Of a stretch of 64,000 nucleotides of DNA, positions 35,462 through 47,277 are shown in pieces (the stretch's first letter is position 1; each line of letters starts with the position of its first letter). Made by a program: the position numbers and the translations under genes. The DNA lies in contig NC_051087.1 of assembly GCF_901709675.1 (NCBI RefSeq), forward strand, positions 16,129,067 to 16,193,066. The letters are read 5' to 3'. The stretch is from Syngnathus acus. Lineage: Eukaryota > Chordata > Actinopteri > Syngnathiformes > Syngnathidae. The notes beneath the pieces were generated by a model. That model searched no databases and was not told the DNA's origin. It saw only the letters and a program-made list of their open reading frames with translations.

Positions 35462-35797
35462 CAGGGGTGTCAAATTATTTTTTGTCGCGGGCCGCATTGT
35501 AGTCATAGTTTCCCTTGGAGGGCAATTATGACTGTCAATGCCTTATATTATTTACAGTATAGGCTACACGATAAACTGGTGAACTAGTTTTTAAATCAGA
35601 GACTAGTAAAAAAATCAAATAGTTTAAAAAGATGAATGTAATAAAAATTACTAGCGATATCTCTATTTTTAAAAAGTGAAGAAAATTTTTAATTGTAGTA
35701 ATGACACAAAGTCGGTGCAAAATTTGTCTTTGTGGGCCACATAAAATGATGTGTCGGGCCGTATCTGGCCCCCTGGACCTTGAGTTTGACACCTATG
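35462..35797 (+). mobile_element. hAT MITE, family A copy 1
   Basis: Ends CAGGGGTGTCAAA and TTTGACACCTATG, inverted. Flanks CGCTAGAT (35454-35461) and CGGTAGAT (35798-35805) are an 8-bp duplication with one change. 336 bp. Same family as 55751-56079, reversed. Confidence 0.88.
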
Positions 35798-35805
35798 CGG
35801 TAGAT

Positions 35806-36843
35806 CATATGGCTTGTCGAGGTAGAATTAGCTTCTGACGGGTAAACGGACAAGATTAGCAGAACGATTTCAGTTTCTTACCAGCCAGACATGGGGCTGT
35901 CTGTCGCAGCCAAAAAGCTCAGAGTCCGCCACTGACCGTGTTAGCCAACCACCAACTGTGAAGCCAACCAACATGGGGAATCTGTGTCGCAGCCTAAAAG
36001 CTCAGAGCCACAGTGGCGGCTGCCAGGAGGACTACCCGGCCGCCTCGCCCAGCTGGCCACGCTGCGAAGAAACTCCCTGCCTGATGCCGAGTTTGTTCAC
36101 TGCTCCCAGACCTCTCCTTTGCGACCGCCCGCTATCCATCCAACCAAAGCAGAAGATGCAGCGGCGTATATAACACTGTCTGGTCAGCCAGCCCATGTGC
36201 GTCAATTATAGATAAATAACTGCGAGACAACCCCTGGAGGTCACCTTGTCGAAATGTAAATGGTGGGCTTACAGGGCAAGATACAGGGCAATGGACTTCC
36301 AGCAAGGAGGGCGACCCTTCAGCTAAGTGCGGCCGCTTAAAGCACTCCATTTTTGGATAGGTGGCGGAGGAAGTCCCATATACGTGGACTTCAGGGGAAA
36401 TGTAAGTTTAATGAACCCTTACATATTTCAATGCAACATATAACAACCTATGAACAATTCAGCTTACAAAGAGCTTCTCCAAATGCATTGTGTTTGCGTA
36501 TCTTGGTGACTTATGAAAGAAAACAGACGTGACAGAAACAACACTTTAGCTGGTGATTATCAATTTTAACATTTCTAGACTGGCAGAGGCTGGGATATGA
36601 GATAGTTTTTGCTTTTACGGTTTGGGAAATCGAAACCACAACAAGACGACATATTTCTTCGTAAAAGTAGCAGTTTACTGCTGCCTTCACTTCTTTTGCA
36701 TCCAGCTAACACTATGACGTCATCACGACGTCGGCCACAAAGTGTTCCAAACAGCTGAGCTACTTCAGTTCATTCCATGAAGCAAGAAGGAGCCTCGTGA
36801 ATGTTTGACAAATAAAAGATTATGGTTAATTACCATGGTTTAC
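35806..36843. other. GC-richer stretch with a local duplication, no gene named
   Basis: Around 35885-36010 a block containing CATGGGG and GTCGCAGCC-AAAGCTCAGAG occurs twice. 35960-36210 is GC-rich with open frames in two phases but no motif. At 36840 the plus strand shows a donor-like TACAGGTAAGT. Confidence 0.4.
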
Positions 36844-37001
36844 AGGTAAGTACAATCGGGAAGTATAATCCACTCGCTCCACTTCCTCTTCTTCTGGCTC
36901 AGCTGTGTCATTTAAACTTTGGCTGTCATGTAGACTGGCTGAATGGGGATGTGTTTGATCAAACACAGATGATGGACAGGAGGGAGAGGGCATGGGGAAA
37001 C
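36844..37001 (-). CDS. Possible host coding exon
   Basis: On the minus strand a pyrimidine tract (CCTTTTCTTTTTCTTAG) forms a good acceptor before 37001, and ACCT-GTAAAC at 36844-36839 could be a donor. Between them 158 bases are open and read FPMPSPSCPSSVFDQTHPHS, then LNDTAEPEEEEVERVDYTSR, a Ser/Pro-rich then acidic stretch of the kind found in disordered regions of vertebrate proteins. I do not recognise the protein. Against it: the plus strand has a perfect donor-like CAGGTAAGT at the same place, and one exon in AT-rich DNA may be chance. Confidence 0.3.
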
Positions 37002-37305
37002 CTAAGAAAAAGAAAAGGTCCATGAAATGAAAATGTTGAGTTTATGAAACAAAGACATGAGTTACAATAACAACAAAAATGCAAATGATGTGACTGTAAA
37101 TTCCTTTACCAATAACCAATGTAGGGATTAAAAATAGACGGAGGCAAATGGAAAATCAGCATATACATTTGTTTTTCAACATAGTGATGAGAAGGATGGA
37201 TTTAAATGGTGTATACCATGATAGTGATATAATAGTACCATAAAACTGGCACATTGACTGTAGGGCTTATAAACTGACATTATAGAGAAGGGCAACACTT
37301 TAGAA

Positions 37306-37424
37306 CAGGGGTGTCAAACTCCAGTCCTTGGGGGCCACATTCCTACGTTTTCCAAGTTTCCCTCACACCAGATTCAAATGATCATCCTCATGTTCTGCAG
37401 GAGTCTGATTGATTGACACCTGTG
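37306..37424. mobile_element. hAT MITE, 119 bp
   Basis: CAGGGGTGTCAAACTCCAGT at the left and TTGACACCTGTG at the right, with exact 8-bp duplication CTTTAGAA (37298-37305, 37425-37432). Related to the longer palindrome at 39180. Confidence 0.88.
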
Positions 37425-38138
37425 CTTTAGAAAATGCTAAATGGCTCACACCATCCTATGAGTAATTTACAGACTTTAAGCGGCACTTTTTGTGCATGCT
37501 AGAGAATGTGAGAAGAATCTTATAAATTGTTGGCTCATACTGTATCGTAATTGTATTTATACGGTACAAAAATGCCGTATCAATAACGGATGGCTCAGTA
37601 CCACTTTTTGATATCCGATGCTAGCACTGCGCCCTCGAGGATCGGACAAGACCGATCTTATACAGATTCAATTATTTTTGTCACTCTAAAAAAGGGGTGT
37701 CCAAACTTTTTGCAAGGAGGGCCAGATTTAATCAAGTGAAGGGGCCCGGAGGCTAATAGTTTTTTCGGACAATTTTTAACTACAAAGATTTCATGCAAAT
37801 ACACACTGTTATAAAACAAATTTTATTGTCACAATTGTCTTTATTTTCCAAATGACAAAATAACAAAATATAAGCCACTCAGGCAAATGTGAACAAGTCT
37901 AAAAACACAAATTCTGCCCTTCATTCATATCTGAAGAGTCAGATAACATTGAACAAACTGTATGAAATACCCTAAATTTACATGAGTTTAAAATTGTTTT
38001 TGCATCATGAACATTTTAAACAGGAGTTATAAGTAATGGAAATTTGTCTGTTATTATTAAAACTTAGAACAAGTAAATTTTGCTCTTGTCATTTACAATA
38101 TCGTTCAGAAAGTAATAGTTTGTGTCATGTCTACAGGT

Positions 38139-38597
38139 TCATAACATCAACAGTATTAACATGGCCACTTTGTAGCTTCCTTTAGTAATATTTACTTTTG
38201 ACTCGCAGCCCCGCGTGAAGAATCGCTGTTGTGATGCCAGTTCAGCTTGGAGCTGCTTCACTTTGTCACTCCCTGTTAGCTTGTCGTATGTGTTAGCATG
38301 TTTAGTCTGATAGTATCTCCGTCCATCCATCCATTTTCTGTACCGCTTAGTCCCCACGGGGGTCGCGGGCGTGCTGGAGCCTATCCCAGCCGTCATCGGG
38401 CAGTAGGCGGGGGACACCCTGAACCGGTTGTGATAGTATCTCTTTACGTTGAAATCCTTAAACAAGACAACCGTCTCTTTACAAATTAGACTAACACTAT
38501 TGCCTTTATTTTCACTGAAGAAGTATTGTAATTCCCATTTCTCTTGAAAGCGACAGCCCTCAATGTCAACTTTCCATGTTTTCTTTGCAGTCGCCAT
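38139..38597 (-). pseudogene. hAT transposase N-terminus split by a SINE
   Basis: Starts MATAKKTWKVDIEGCRFQEK and WELQYFFSENKGNSVSLICK, entering a BED zinc finger (LIC is the first ligand region; FKDFNVKRYYH leads to the His). Here the SINE interrupts. The finger continues after it as YYQTKHANTYDKLTGSDKVK and QLQAELASQQRFFTRG, the usual GTF2IRD2-like hAT continuation. The catalytic core is absent. The open frame across the SINE is fortuitous. Confidence 0.8.
38320..38430 (-). mobile_element. 5'-truncated tRNA-SINE with 12-bp duplication
   Basis: The rear part of the Mermaid/DANA-like SINE: on the minus strand GAACCGGTTC-side sequence, CTGGAGCC-complement and a GGATGGATGG tail. An exact 12-bp duplication TGATAGTATCTC flanks it (38308-38319, 38431-38442), as expected of LINE-machinery integration. 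Confidence 0.92.
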
Positions 38598-38664
38598 GGC
38601 AGAAATGAGCGGAGAGGTGTGGTACTGCCACCCTTTGGTAATAGGAGGAATTACAGTTTCAAGT

Positions 38665-38896
38665 TTCATGATTTATTTATTTATTTTTTATTTTTTTATT
38701 TATTTTATTCAATGTTTTACCAGGTAAGCCAATTGAGAACACTTTCTCATTTACAATGGCGACCTGGAGGCAAGGTGTGTGAAGTGTCTTGCCCAAGGAC
38801 CCAACGACATGTGACTGTGACAGAACTGGGATCGAACCGTCAACCCTCCGGTGACTAAACGATGCACTCTACTGCCTGAGCCACAGCCGCCACGTT
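38665..38896 (-). mobile_element. Second tRNA-derived SINE family
   Basis: On the minus strand: GTGGCTCAGGCAGTAGAG (A box), GGTTCGATCCC (B box), then GTCCTTGGGCAAGACACTT, a core shared by several fish SINEs, and a tail rich in AATAAAATAAATAAA. It is distinct from the ATGG-tailed family. Confidence 0.82.
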
Positions 38897-39179
38897 CAGT
38901 TTGACAGTGCAGGCGGGCCATAAATAATACATTATAAGACCGAAGCTGCGGGCCGTATGAAATCTGACTGGGGGCCGGATTTGGCCCGCGGGCCGGATTT
39001 TGGACAAGGCTGCTATAAAAGATGTTAACAATACGTGGATGTAATTTGCTTGATACTGACATCTAGAAAGACCACATTGACTGTACAACTGCTCACGTGA
39101 CAAAAACACAGCCACATGACAACCACATGGTGACATATCATCTGTGTATATGGCATGTTGCGCAGAGTTGAGTCTAGAT

Positions 39180-39378
39180 CAGGGGTCTCAAAGTCCAGTC
39201 CTCGGGGGCCGCATTCCTACATGTTTTCCAAGTTTCCCTCGTTAAACACACCTGATTCAATTATCAGGCTGCTGCAGAAAGTGAGGATGAACTGATCATT
39301 TGAATCAGGTGTTTAACAAGGGAAACTTGGAAAACCTGTAGGAATGCAGCCCCCGAGGACTGGACTTTGAGACCCCTG
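39180..39378. mobile_element. Palindromic hAT MITE, 199 bp
   Basis: Nearly perfect inverted repeat from CAGGGGTCTCAAAGTCCAGT to its complement, with exact 8-bp duplication GTCTAGAT (39172-39179, 39379-39386). Arms of about 80 bp meet at GCTGCAGAAAGTGAGGATG. Confidence 0.93.
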
Positions 39379-39563
39379 GTCTAGATGATATGGACTGGTT
39401 TTATGAAGTCCACTGGACATGTTCTAATAAAAACAATCGAATAATGATCCATGTATTTAAGCCTGGATCGGACTTGATACTGATTCAGTAGATCAGATCG
39501 GACCATCCCTAATCACGTGCTCTCATTCTCAAGCACATTTTTTTCCATGCTTGTGCTTGGGTA

Positions 39564-39870
39564 CTGTATTTTCCGCGCTACAAGACGCTTCCGGGTTAAA
39601 AGGCGCAGACTCAATTGCGGGGGCTATTTTGTACTTAATACACACATAGGGCACAACGCATTATAGGACGCATGCATGCCATGATTTATTGTAAATTCTG
39701 TGATTGGTTTACCGCTCCGGCGTACATATTTTACATAAAATGTAATGTCCATTGATTGGTTCATCGGGTCTACAATATTACATATTACGTCTACATATTA
39801 TGTCCCTGTTACGTATTCTCCCGTCCAGACTTCTAAAACACCCACTGCATGTAAACTGTGAATAAAGATG
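39564..39870 (+). mobile_element. MITE fragment, GCGCC-ladder family
   Basis: CTGTATTTTCCGCGCTACAA and later AAGGCGCAGAC, GGGCACAACGCATTATAGG resemble the element at 58478-59233. The right end is not visible. Confidence 0.5.
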
Positions 39871-40411
39871 GAAACAACAAAAAGGTTTGTCTCATTCACA
39901 GCTGAGGCTGGCTTCAAATCATGGAAATATTTTTTCTGAGATTTATGGATGTCATTTACTCTCATTACGCCCATGAAGTGTACTTTAAATTTGAAGATAC
40001 TGTACCCAAATTCTGTGGATGTGTATAGTCAGCTAGTCGATACAGTTGGACCACTATTCCTGGCAGCAACAGCTATATATTGAGTGCGCTATTTTCATGC
40101 CAGGAACAATTGTAGAAAAAACTACTAAATTCACAAATTTGCTGAACAAGACCATTTCCCCAGCACTGAGATCACGATATACCTGTTTCTACGCCGAACG
40201 CAAACTATTTTCTCTCAGTAAGTTGTCAAAGGAAACACCAAAATGCTTGCAGATGGGCGCATCATGGACCCAAACACCTTAGACTAGACTTGCGCTAGCA
40301 CGGAAATTGAGTTATATTCGTTTTATGGCCGGCCAAGGGCACCAGTGTACCATAAATGGCCCTGAAGGAGAGCATGTTTCGTTTTTTAACAGAAGCCAAT
40401 AAAATTAAAAA
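39871..40411. other. No gene recognised
   Basis: No coding or element signature found in this stretch. Confidence 0.4.
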
Positions 40412-41753
40412 CAGTGATCCCTCGCCACTTCACGCTTCACCTTTTGCGAATGCGCTACTTCGCGGCTTATTAAGTGATGGGAGAACGACTTTTAAATATA
40501 TGCTGATAGCGCGAGGCGTGCCCATGACCAATGTGCGTCAATGCGAACACACTTGGGAAGCGCGGCAGCCAGCCTGTCACAAACAGGGCAGGACAACAAT
40601 GTGCAACACGGACTGTTTATTCAGGAATGCGAAAAGAGGAAAATGGAGGCTCGTAACCAGCAGAGAGGTTGCACGAGGCAACTGACGAGCCGGTCAACAA
40701 GCTCGCCTCATGAGTCATGGTGGCATCTTGTTATACAGTGGATTAGGTAAAAGGGAATCAGCTGGTAGGCGTGCATGTGTCAAGGCACACAACCAGCCAG
40801 GTGTACCGCGACACAGCGGTTCAGGCAAACGGGAATCAGGTGGCAGGCATGCGTGTCAAAGCAGACAAAACGGTGTTGACTGACCGGCGAACAGTGTCTA
40901 TATACACGCCCTAATCAGCGGGTAACACGGGACAGGTGGTGGCGATCAGCGCCGATTGGCACCCACAGTTACTTATTGGGGACACACGACTCCGAAGTCG
41001 AGCACGGAGGGCGTGTCAGACGGCCAGCAGGGAGAGAGCGGAGACGTGACACAGCAGTGCACAAAGGAAAAATGCACCACCGTGCAGAAAGAGTCGGTTG
41101 GGATCGGGACAGTGCAAATGAGTGCTCATAGTGCGGGGCGTGCCTCGGAGCAATGTGCTTCACTGAGGACAAGTGCAGGGTGCGCGGGACGTGCCTCTGA
41201 GCAATGTGCGTCACTGCGGACGTGATTGAGTTCAAGCGCAGGAGGCGGCAGCCGGCCACACGTGAGGAAAGAAGCACCACCCGGTGCAGAAAGAGTCCAG
41301 ACCCGTGACAATATCACGTGTTTGTTCTTTCATTTACTGTAAAGGTACAATACATGCAAGGAGCAGTATGGGAATGGTTAAGGGAATAGGAAAGGTTTAT
41401 GTAGCGTAAAGGTATTGGGGAGGATTTAAAAAGTTTAAATATTCTGTACTGGACCACAATGCAACAGGAGATTCATGCGCAACCATGACTCACTTTGGTT
41501 TCGCTATGCATGATGTCCCCCGGGTTAGTGTAGTGTGGTAACTTTAAAGGTGGACACTTTACATTGCTTTGCAACGTAAACCACTCCCAATTGACTTGCA
41601 ATACACCTATGCGTTCTAGTGGCACATGTTGGAAATTTCAACACAGTTGTATTTAAATTTCTAAATAATGTATGTGCCATTTCTACTTTGAGGATTTTCA
41701 TTTTTCGTGGGTGGTTCTGGAATGCATCCCCCACGAAAAATGAGGGATCACTG
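40412..41753 (+). mobile_element. Composite MITE containing an LTR, copy 1
   Basis: Ends CAGTGATCCCTCGCCACTTC and TGAGGGATCACTG are inverted, as in Tigger-like MITEs. Inside lies a 477-bp LTR on the minus strand (40575-41051). To the right of it a unit with GCGTGCCTCTGAGCAATGTG and TCACTGCGGAC occurs twice in tandem (about 41137-41222); a related unit lies left of the LTR. The same MITE-plus-LTR order occurs at 47739-48345. Confidence 0.75.
40575..41051 (-). mobile_element. Solo LTR inside MITE, copy 1
   Basis: On the minus strand it starts TGTCACGTCTCC and ends TTTGTGACA, so it has the TG...CA boundaries of an LTR with a short inverted repeat TGTCAC/GTGACA. A TATA-like GTATATAGACAC lies mid-way and AATAAACAGTCCGTG near the end, in the order U3-R-U5 requires. 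Flanks CAGCC and CAGCA are a weak possible duplication. Confidence 0.7.
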
Positions 41754-41759
41754 TAAATC

Positions 41760-42582
<823 letters not shown>

Positions 42583-42795
42583 GCCAAACAATGATTTGGG
42601 CGTCCCAATTCACAACAGCTAATAAATACCTGATGTATCCTGTACCCAAGTTTTTTCGTGAATGTTGATATAAAATTATATTATCTGTAAAAAAACTCAT
42701 TCTTGACAGAACAGCAGCCTGAAAAATCAATTATAATGTGCCAAGCCCTACAAAATGCACTTAAAATCAGGCAAACAGTGTCAGTCACAGCCCTA

Positions 42796-42948
42796 GGATT
42801 AGGGCCAGTGAAGAAAAAAAAACGAGGGGTGACAGAATTCCGACTTTAAAGTCAGAATTCTGACTTTATTCTCAGAAAGTGGGAATTCTGACTTTAAAGT
42901 CAGATCCTGTCACCCCTCGTTTTTTTTCCTTCACTGGCCCTAATCCTC
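42796..42948. mobile_element. Foldback element with hairpin
   Basis: AGGATTAGGGCCAGTGAAG at the left and its complement at the right; the next bases (poly-A, CGAGGGGTGACAG) are also mirrored. The centre holds repeated CTGACTTTAAAGTCAG palindromes. CAGCCCT occurs near both ends and may be part of a duplication. Confidence 0.8.
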
Positions 42949-43794
42949 TTCCGTACAGCCCTCTGCTTCCTAGTTGTCTTATTTTTCTTTTTCAACTGTT
43001 GATTTTTTTTTTACATTCTTTCTCTGTTTATACTTGGTATCAGTACTCCCCCATCTTTATTTATCACCAATGTTTTGGTAAAACCTAAACCGCTTCATGT
43101 GTGGGGAGTTGGGGAGTAAGGAGGCAATATACATGTACTTACAATGTACTAAAATAACTAAAGGAAAGATTGACTGTCAAATGACTAGGTACCTAATAGC
43201 TACTCTACAATCTACATAATGTTTGAGGGAATAAGGTAATGCTGCATTCACATGGAAAGGCTCATGTCAGCCATACACAACTAGAAATACACTGCACGAC
43301 ATACAGACAATAAATAGTTGAGTGAAATAGAAAGTGAGCTGCACAGCAGAGGACTGTGTTGGAGAAAAAAACGGGTTATGCTTTTCATGCACACCTACAT
43401 CACACTTTTTGTGTTAGACCAAGTTCTCAACACATTGTGCCTTGTGGGTTGGAGATGAAGAAGAGACAGTCAAGCAAACAGGAGCCAGGAAACCGTCATG
43501 AGATGAGAGATAAAGGAAGAGGGCAGGACAATGGGCAGGAAAGCGCAAACCCAGAGGAGAGTAGTGGAGAGCAGGGGTTACAGGGCTTCTTCATAAGAAA
43601 CCACATTCTGGAGAGACTCTGGGAAAATGACAAGCCATCTCACAATCTTGTTAAATGAGAATGAAATACGACAAATACTGACAATATCGTTGGAATAGAA
43701 CTGTAAAGAAATAAAGACGAAACTAATTATTTAGTTTAACTCAATCATCAATGTGAATAGCATTCTGTGACGCGTTTACACTATAAATAACTAA
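42949..43794. other. No gene recognised
   Basis: A purine-rich open frame at 43356-43658 (plus strand) has an acidic, Glu/Gln-rich middle but no known domain. I do not call it a gene. Confidence 0.4.
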
Positions 43795-44022
43795 TTGTGG
43801 GAGGCTGATTGACACCAGTCAATTTGTGGAGAATTTGGAGTCCCAAACTGTCCGTAGATGTGATTGTGAGGGTGAATGGTTGTTTGTCTATAGTACGTGC
43901 CATGCGATTGGCTGGCGGCCAGTTCAGGGTCTCCCAACCGACTGCTGGGACAGGCTTCAGTACGCCCGCAACCTTTGTTAGGATAAGCGGTTTGGAAGAT
44001 GGATGAACGAACGGATGTTATT
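43795..44022 (+). mobile_element. tRNA-SINE, rear part, diverged
   Basis: GCGATTGGCTGGCGGCCAGT, then TACGCCCGCAACC and GGATAAGCGGTTTGGAAGATGG with an ATGGATG-like tail match the ATGG-tailed SINE in plus orientation. The tRNA head is missing. Confidence 0.75.
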
Positions 44023-44288
44023 ATAATGCGACTTGATGAATCCCTTCAGTACATAAATTTCCAGATTTGCTCATTCATTGTTTCACAGATTAAAACTGTT
44101 ATTTGTAGAGGGTCCCCCACAGGTAAGTTTTCCTTCCACTTCCTTGAGATATTAAATTATGTTGGTGTACGGTCAATAATATTTCACGAATCTCACTTTG
44201 TTGTCTTCTCTTGGGTGCCAAAGGGCCATCACCGGAACAAGCTCAAAAAGTCAGCTCTGAGGGGTTTGCTTTCCAGTTGAATAGTCTA

Positions 44289-45917
44289 GGGGCCAAATTC
44301 ACTGAAAGGTTGATTGGCTTTTGCGTGGTACTAACTGGTAAAAATAGAGCACACAGATAGCATCTAATTCACAAAGCGCACGCGGATGATGGTGAAATGC
44401 TGATGGTGATGAAGATGGTGAAATGTTTCACTAACGGCAATACCAAGAAGAATGTGTCCGTGTGCACATACATATTTAAATTAGGTAATATGCATATATT
44501 TGGCGGAGAGGTCCCCCACCTCTGTGTAAATGACCCTCATTTATAAACATCTAATTCACAAACACCAGCGCTAATAGTCATATGTGAGGCAAAAAACGTG
44601 TATGGAAAACTGGTTTAAAATTGGCACTCCTCTGTGGAAGCCTGTTCATAGCATGGGGGAAGGCATCATCATGTCAGGCACAGCGGCTCCATCCTACACA
44701 CAGATCACACACTAAATCCCATGCGTCATGGGAGGGCAAATTTTGCTCGAAGGGACACATTGCGACCTGCCACATCTGACCAACACGAGAACGCAAAAAC
44801 ATGTTCAAGAAATGTCCTGAATTACCCTACCCATCAACAGAACACCAAGAACGATTTGCATTTGTACATCATGTTTGAAAGCGCTGATACACTTTTGACA
44901 TGTCATTCAAATTTTCACACACACCACCCTACCCTTCCACAAAAATCCCGCTGGGGTCATGAGATACAGTCAAATCTCGGTTTTCGAGTGTCCCGGTTCT
45001 CGAACAAATTGGAATCCGAACGAAAAATTCGAGATTTTTTTGCTTCGGTTGTCGAACAAAATTCGGAGGTCGAACCTCGCGAGATGAACCGAAAGGACCC
45101 GAGAAAACCCGACCGCGCGGCCCGGATGCTGACTGACTCCGTTCGTTATTGTGTTTTCGTTACTTTGAGGATTGTATTAACCCCTAATCATGCCTCCAAA
45201 GAAAGCAAGTGGGAGCAGTAAAGCCATCCTAAAACACAAAGACGCTCTTAAAGCAATGCGACAGTGAGCACCCGGCGTGCTGCGGTTGCGCGAGCGGACC
45301 AAATTAAGCTCCCTGCGCACTGAGGTCCACTTAAATTTTGGAAAGTACATCAGGACTTATATAAATATTTTCTAAATTTCAGCGACGGCTCTGTCACAAT
45401 AATGCGACCAGCGCAGTGCAGTTGCGCGGTCGGCGGCGCGCTACGGTTCCGCGTTCGGCGGTGCGCTGCAGTTGCGCGATTGGACAAACATGCGCAAATG
45501 AAAAAATGCTTTAAAAAGGCGGGGTTTTTTTTGGTCTTGGAACGGATTAAATTTTTTTCCATTATTTGTAATGGGAAAAATAGATTCGGAATTTGACCGA
45601 TTCACTTCTCGAACCGCCTTCTGGAACGGATTGTGGTCGAAAACCAAGGTTTGACTGTACGAACATTCGAAGGGGGGGCCAACATGAAAGCTTGCGTGGG
45701 GCCAGAATTTCAAGGACGCCTCTTTTGCCTGGCGTGTTCATGATAATTTAGAAAAAGACGTTTTATTTCTTGCCTGTTGTTCTGAGAAACGGCTTGGAAT
45801 CGGGAAGTTAGTGCAGTATCCTTTGTGAGAGATTAAAACGGAGCAAACCACAGTTAAAATGAAGTGCAATTTAAAGTGTAAACAACGGTTGCAATGCAAT
45901 CTTTGTGAATTTGGCCC
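44289..45917. mobile_element. DNA transposon with a Tigger MITE nested inside
   Basis: GGGGCCAAATTCACTGAAAG at the left and CTTTGTGAATTTGGCCC at the right are inverted ends. The left half has further ATCTAATTCACAAA motifs (44363, 44550). No transposase is readable. The super-family is not settled; ends of this style occur in PIF/Harbinger MITEs. The Tigger-like MITE at 44967-45657 inserted later. Confidence 0.6.
44967..45657 (+). mobile_element. Tigger/pogo-like MITE, copy 2
   Basis: CAGTCAAATCTCGGTTTTCG to CAAGGTTTGACTG, TA on both sides. Contains ATGCCTCCAAAGAAAGCAAG near 45189, the presumed transposase start that is damaged in copy 1, followed by HKDALKAMRQ and a stop. Confidence 0.85.
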
Positions 45918-46053
45918 TGTGTGTAAATCCAATTTATAAAGAGTCAAAAATAGCGACTAAGGTGTTTTACATGAAACTCAAATGACCAGGCATAAAAGTT
46001 AAAATCGATACATTGCAATAATTTGGTTGTCTTTAGACGTGTGCATGTATGTT

Positions 46054-46342
46054 CAAGATGGCGGCGCGTGCATACGCAGCGACCTCTCTCTGTCCCGCTC
46101 GAACGGTGTTTTGTTCGTCAAATGAGTGGCTCGGTTTTGCCCCTCATATTCAATGGGTTATTGGTCTGTTTTTATTCATCGCTCATTTTATTTTATTTAT
46201 TATTTATTATTTATGGTTTGTGCCTTCTTGTTTTTGTTTTGTGTCGCCTACTTGTATGTCTCGTCACCGTGGGTTTCTTTGTGTGTCTTGACATATGAAG
46301 GGATTGACAATAAAGCTGACTTTGACTTTGACTTTGACTTTA
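46054..46342 (+). mobile_element. Internally deleted Rex1-like LINE, 289 bp
   Basis: It begins CAAGATGGCGGCGCGTGC, like the 5' end of the LINE at 16779, but is followed after about 80 bp by the 3' UTR and tail of the (TTTGAC)n family: GTGTGTCTTGACATATGAAG and GACAATAAAGCTGACTTTGA. The frame from MAARAYAATSLCPARTVFCS runs straight into UTR. It is a LINE with 5' and 3' ends joined, SINE-like in size. Confidence 0.75.
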
Positions 46343-46449
46343 AATGTGCGACATGAATTGAGAATTATCTGATTGTGTGAAATAATTTTTTGAGCACCTT
46401 CACAGCTTGCCCATTATTCATACCTGTTTGGCTTAGTTCTGGCTGACAC

Positions 46450-46562
46450 ACACTGATACATGCATGCTCACACACACATGCATGTGCATGATGCGCACGC
46501 ACAAATACATGCGCACACACGCGCGCACACGCGCACACACACGCACAAACACACACACACGC
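46450..46562. repeat. (CA)n imperfect microsatellite
   Basis: CACA/CGCA tract with ATGCATG interruptions. Confidence 0.9.
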
Positions 46563-46569
46563 AGAACAT

Positions 46570-47265
46570 CTGTTTGCTACGGCGTGCTAAGCTTACTCAG
46601 TTGTTTTTGGTCTGTCGCTCTACCCTTTTGTCTATAGTTTTAATCTCCGCCCTTGTTTTCTGTGAGCTGTCAACCACACAGTTGTGTGACTCAGTAGTTT
46701 TCCCCCACCTCATAAATCCAGAATAAATCAACAAAGACTATTCTCAGTCTGAAAGTGTAAAAGTGTATACCCTCAAACTATGATCCCAAACACTTTATCT
46801 TTCTAAACTAACCTTATAACCTTACAACAACGTATAAGGCTTACAACTCAGCACAAACAGCACAAAAATTAGTACATTCTTAACATTTGTGACACACATA
46901 TGTTATTGTCTTTTCATTGGACAGCATTGAACAAGTAACAATTTTATTGAATATAAAGAAGTCAGTGCAAAGAATCTATAATTGTGCAAATGTACTGTAA
47001 TCTCAAAATAACGCAGCATACGTGTAAAGTGCTGGCACCAAAATTAGCACCTTGGTCTTGGCGATATGAAAAGCATATAATCATATAAGCGTTTCATGTT
47101 GGTCGTGATTAATGTATCTTATATATTACATCTTTATTCTTAATTAAATATTGAACATTAAGGACCCGGGAAAAACAGCTGAATTTGGGTAATTTCATTA
47201 TTTTATTTAAACATATAAAACACAACTATGAAAAAGTCAAACTGATTTATACACACACATATGGG
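46570..47265. other. No gene recognised
   Basis: AT-rich, no motif found. Confidence 0.4.
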
Positions 47266-47277
47266 TTAAATAAATGT

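Larger units (their letters stand above)
37692..39012 (-). mobile_element. hAT transposon carrying two SINEs
   Basis: Ends AAGGGGTGTCCAAAC and TTTTGGACAAGGCTG are inverted around GGTGTCC/TTGTCC. Flanks CTCTAAAA and CTATAAAA (37684-37691, 39013-39020) form an 8-bp duplication with one change. Only the N-terminal transposase part remains (38139-38597). Two SINEs of different families inserted later (38320-38430, 38665-38896). Confidence 0.85.

Noticed and set aside
35885-36210. GC-rich open frames as a host promoter or first exon
   Set aside because: There is a local duplication and modest GC content, but no start context, CpG cluster of note, or recognisable protein.
43356-43658. Glu/Gln-rich open frame as a host exon
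   Set aside because: The purine-rich DNA favours open frames by chance and I saw no convincing splice sites or known motif.
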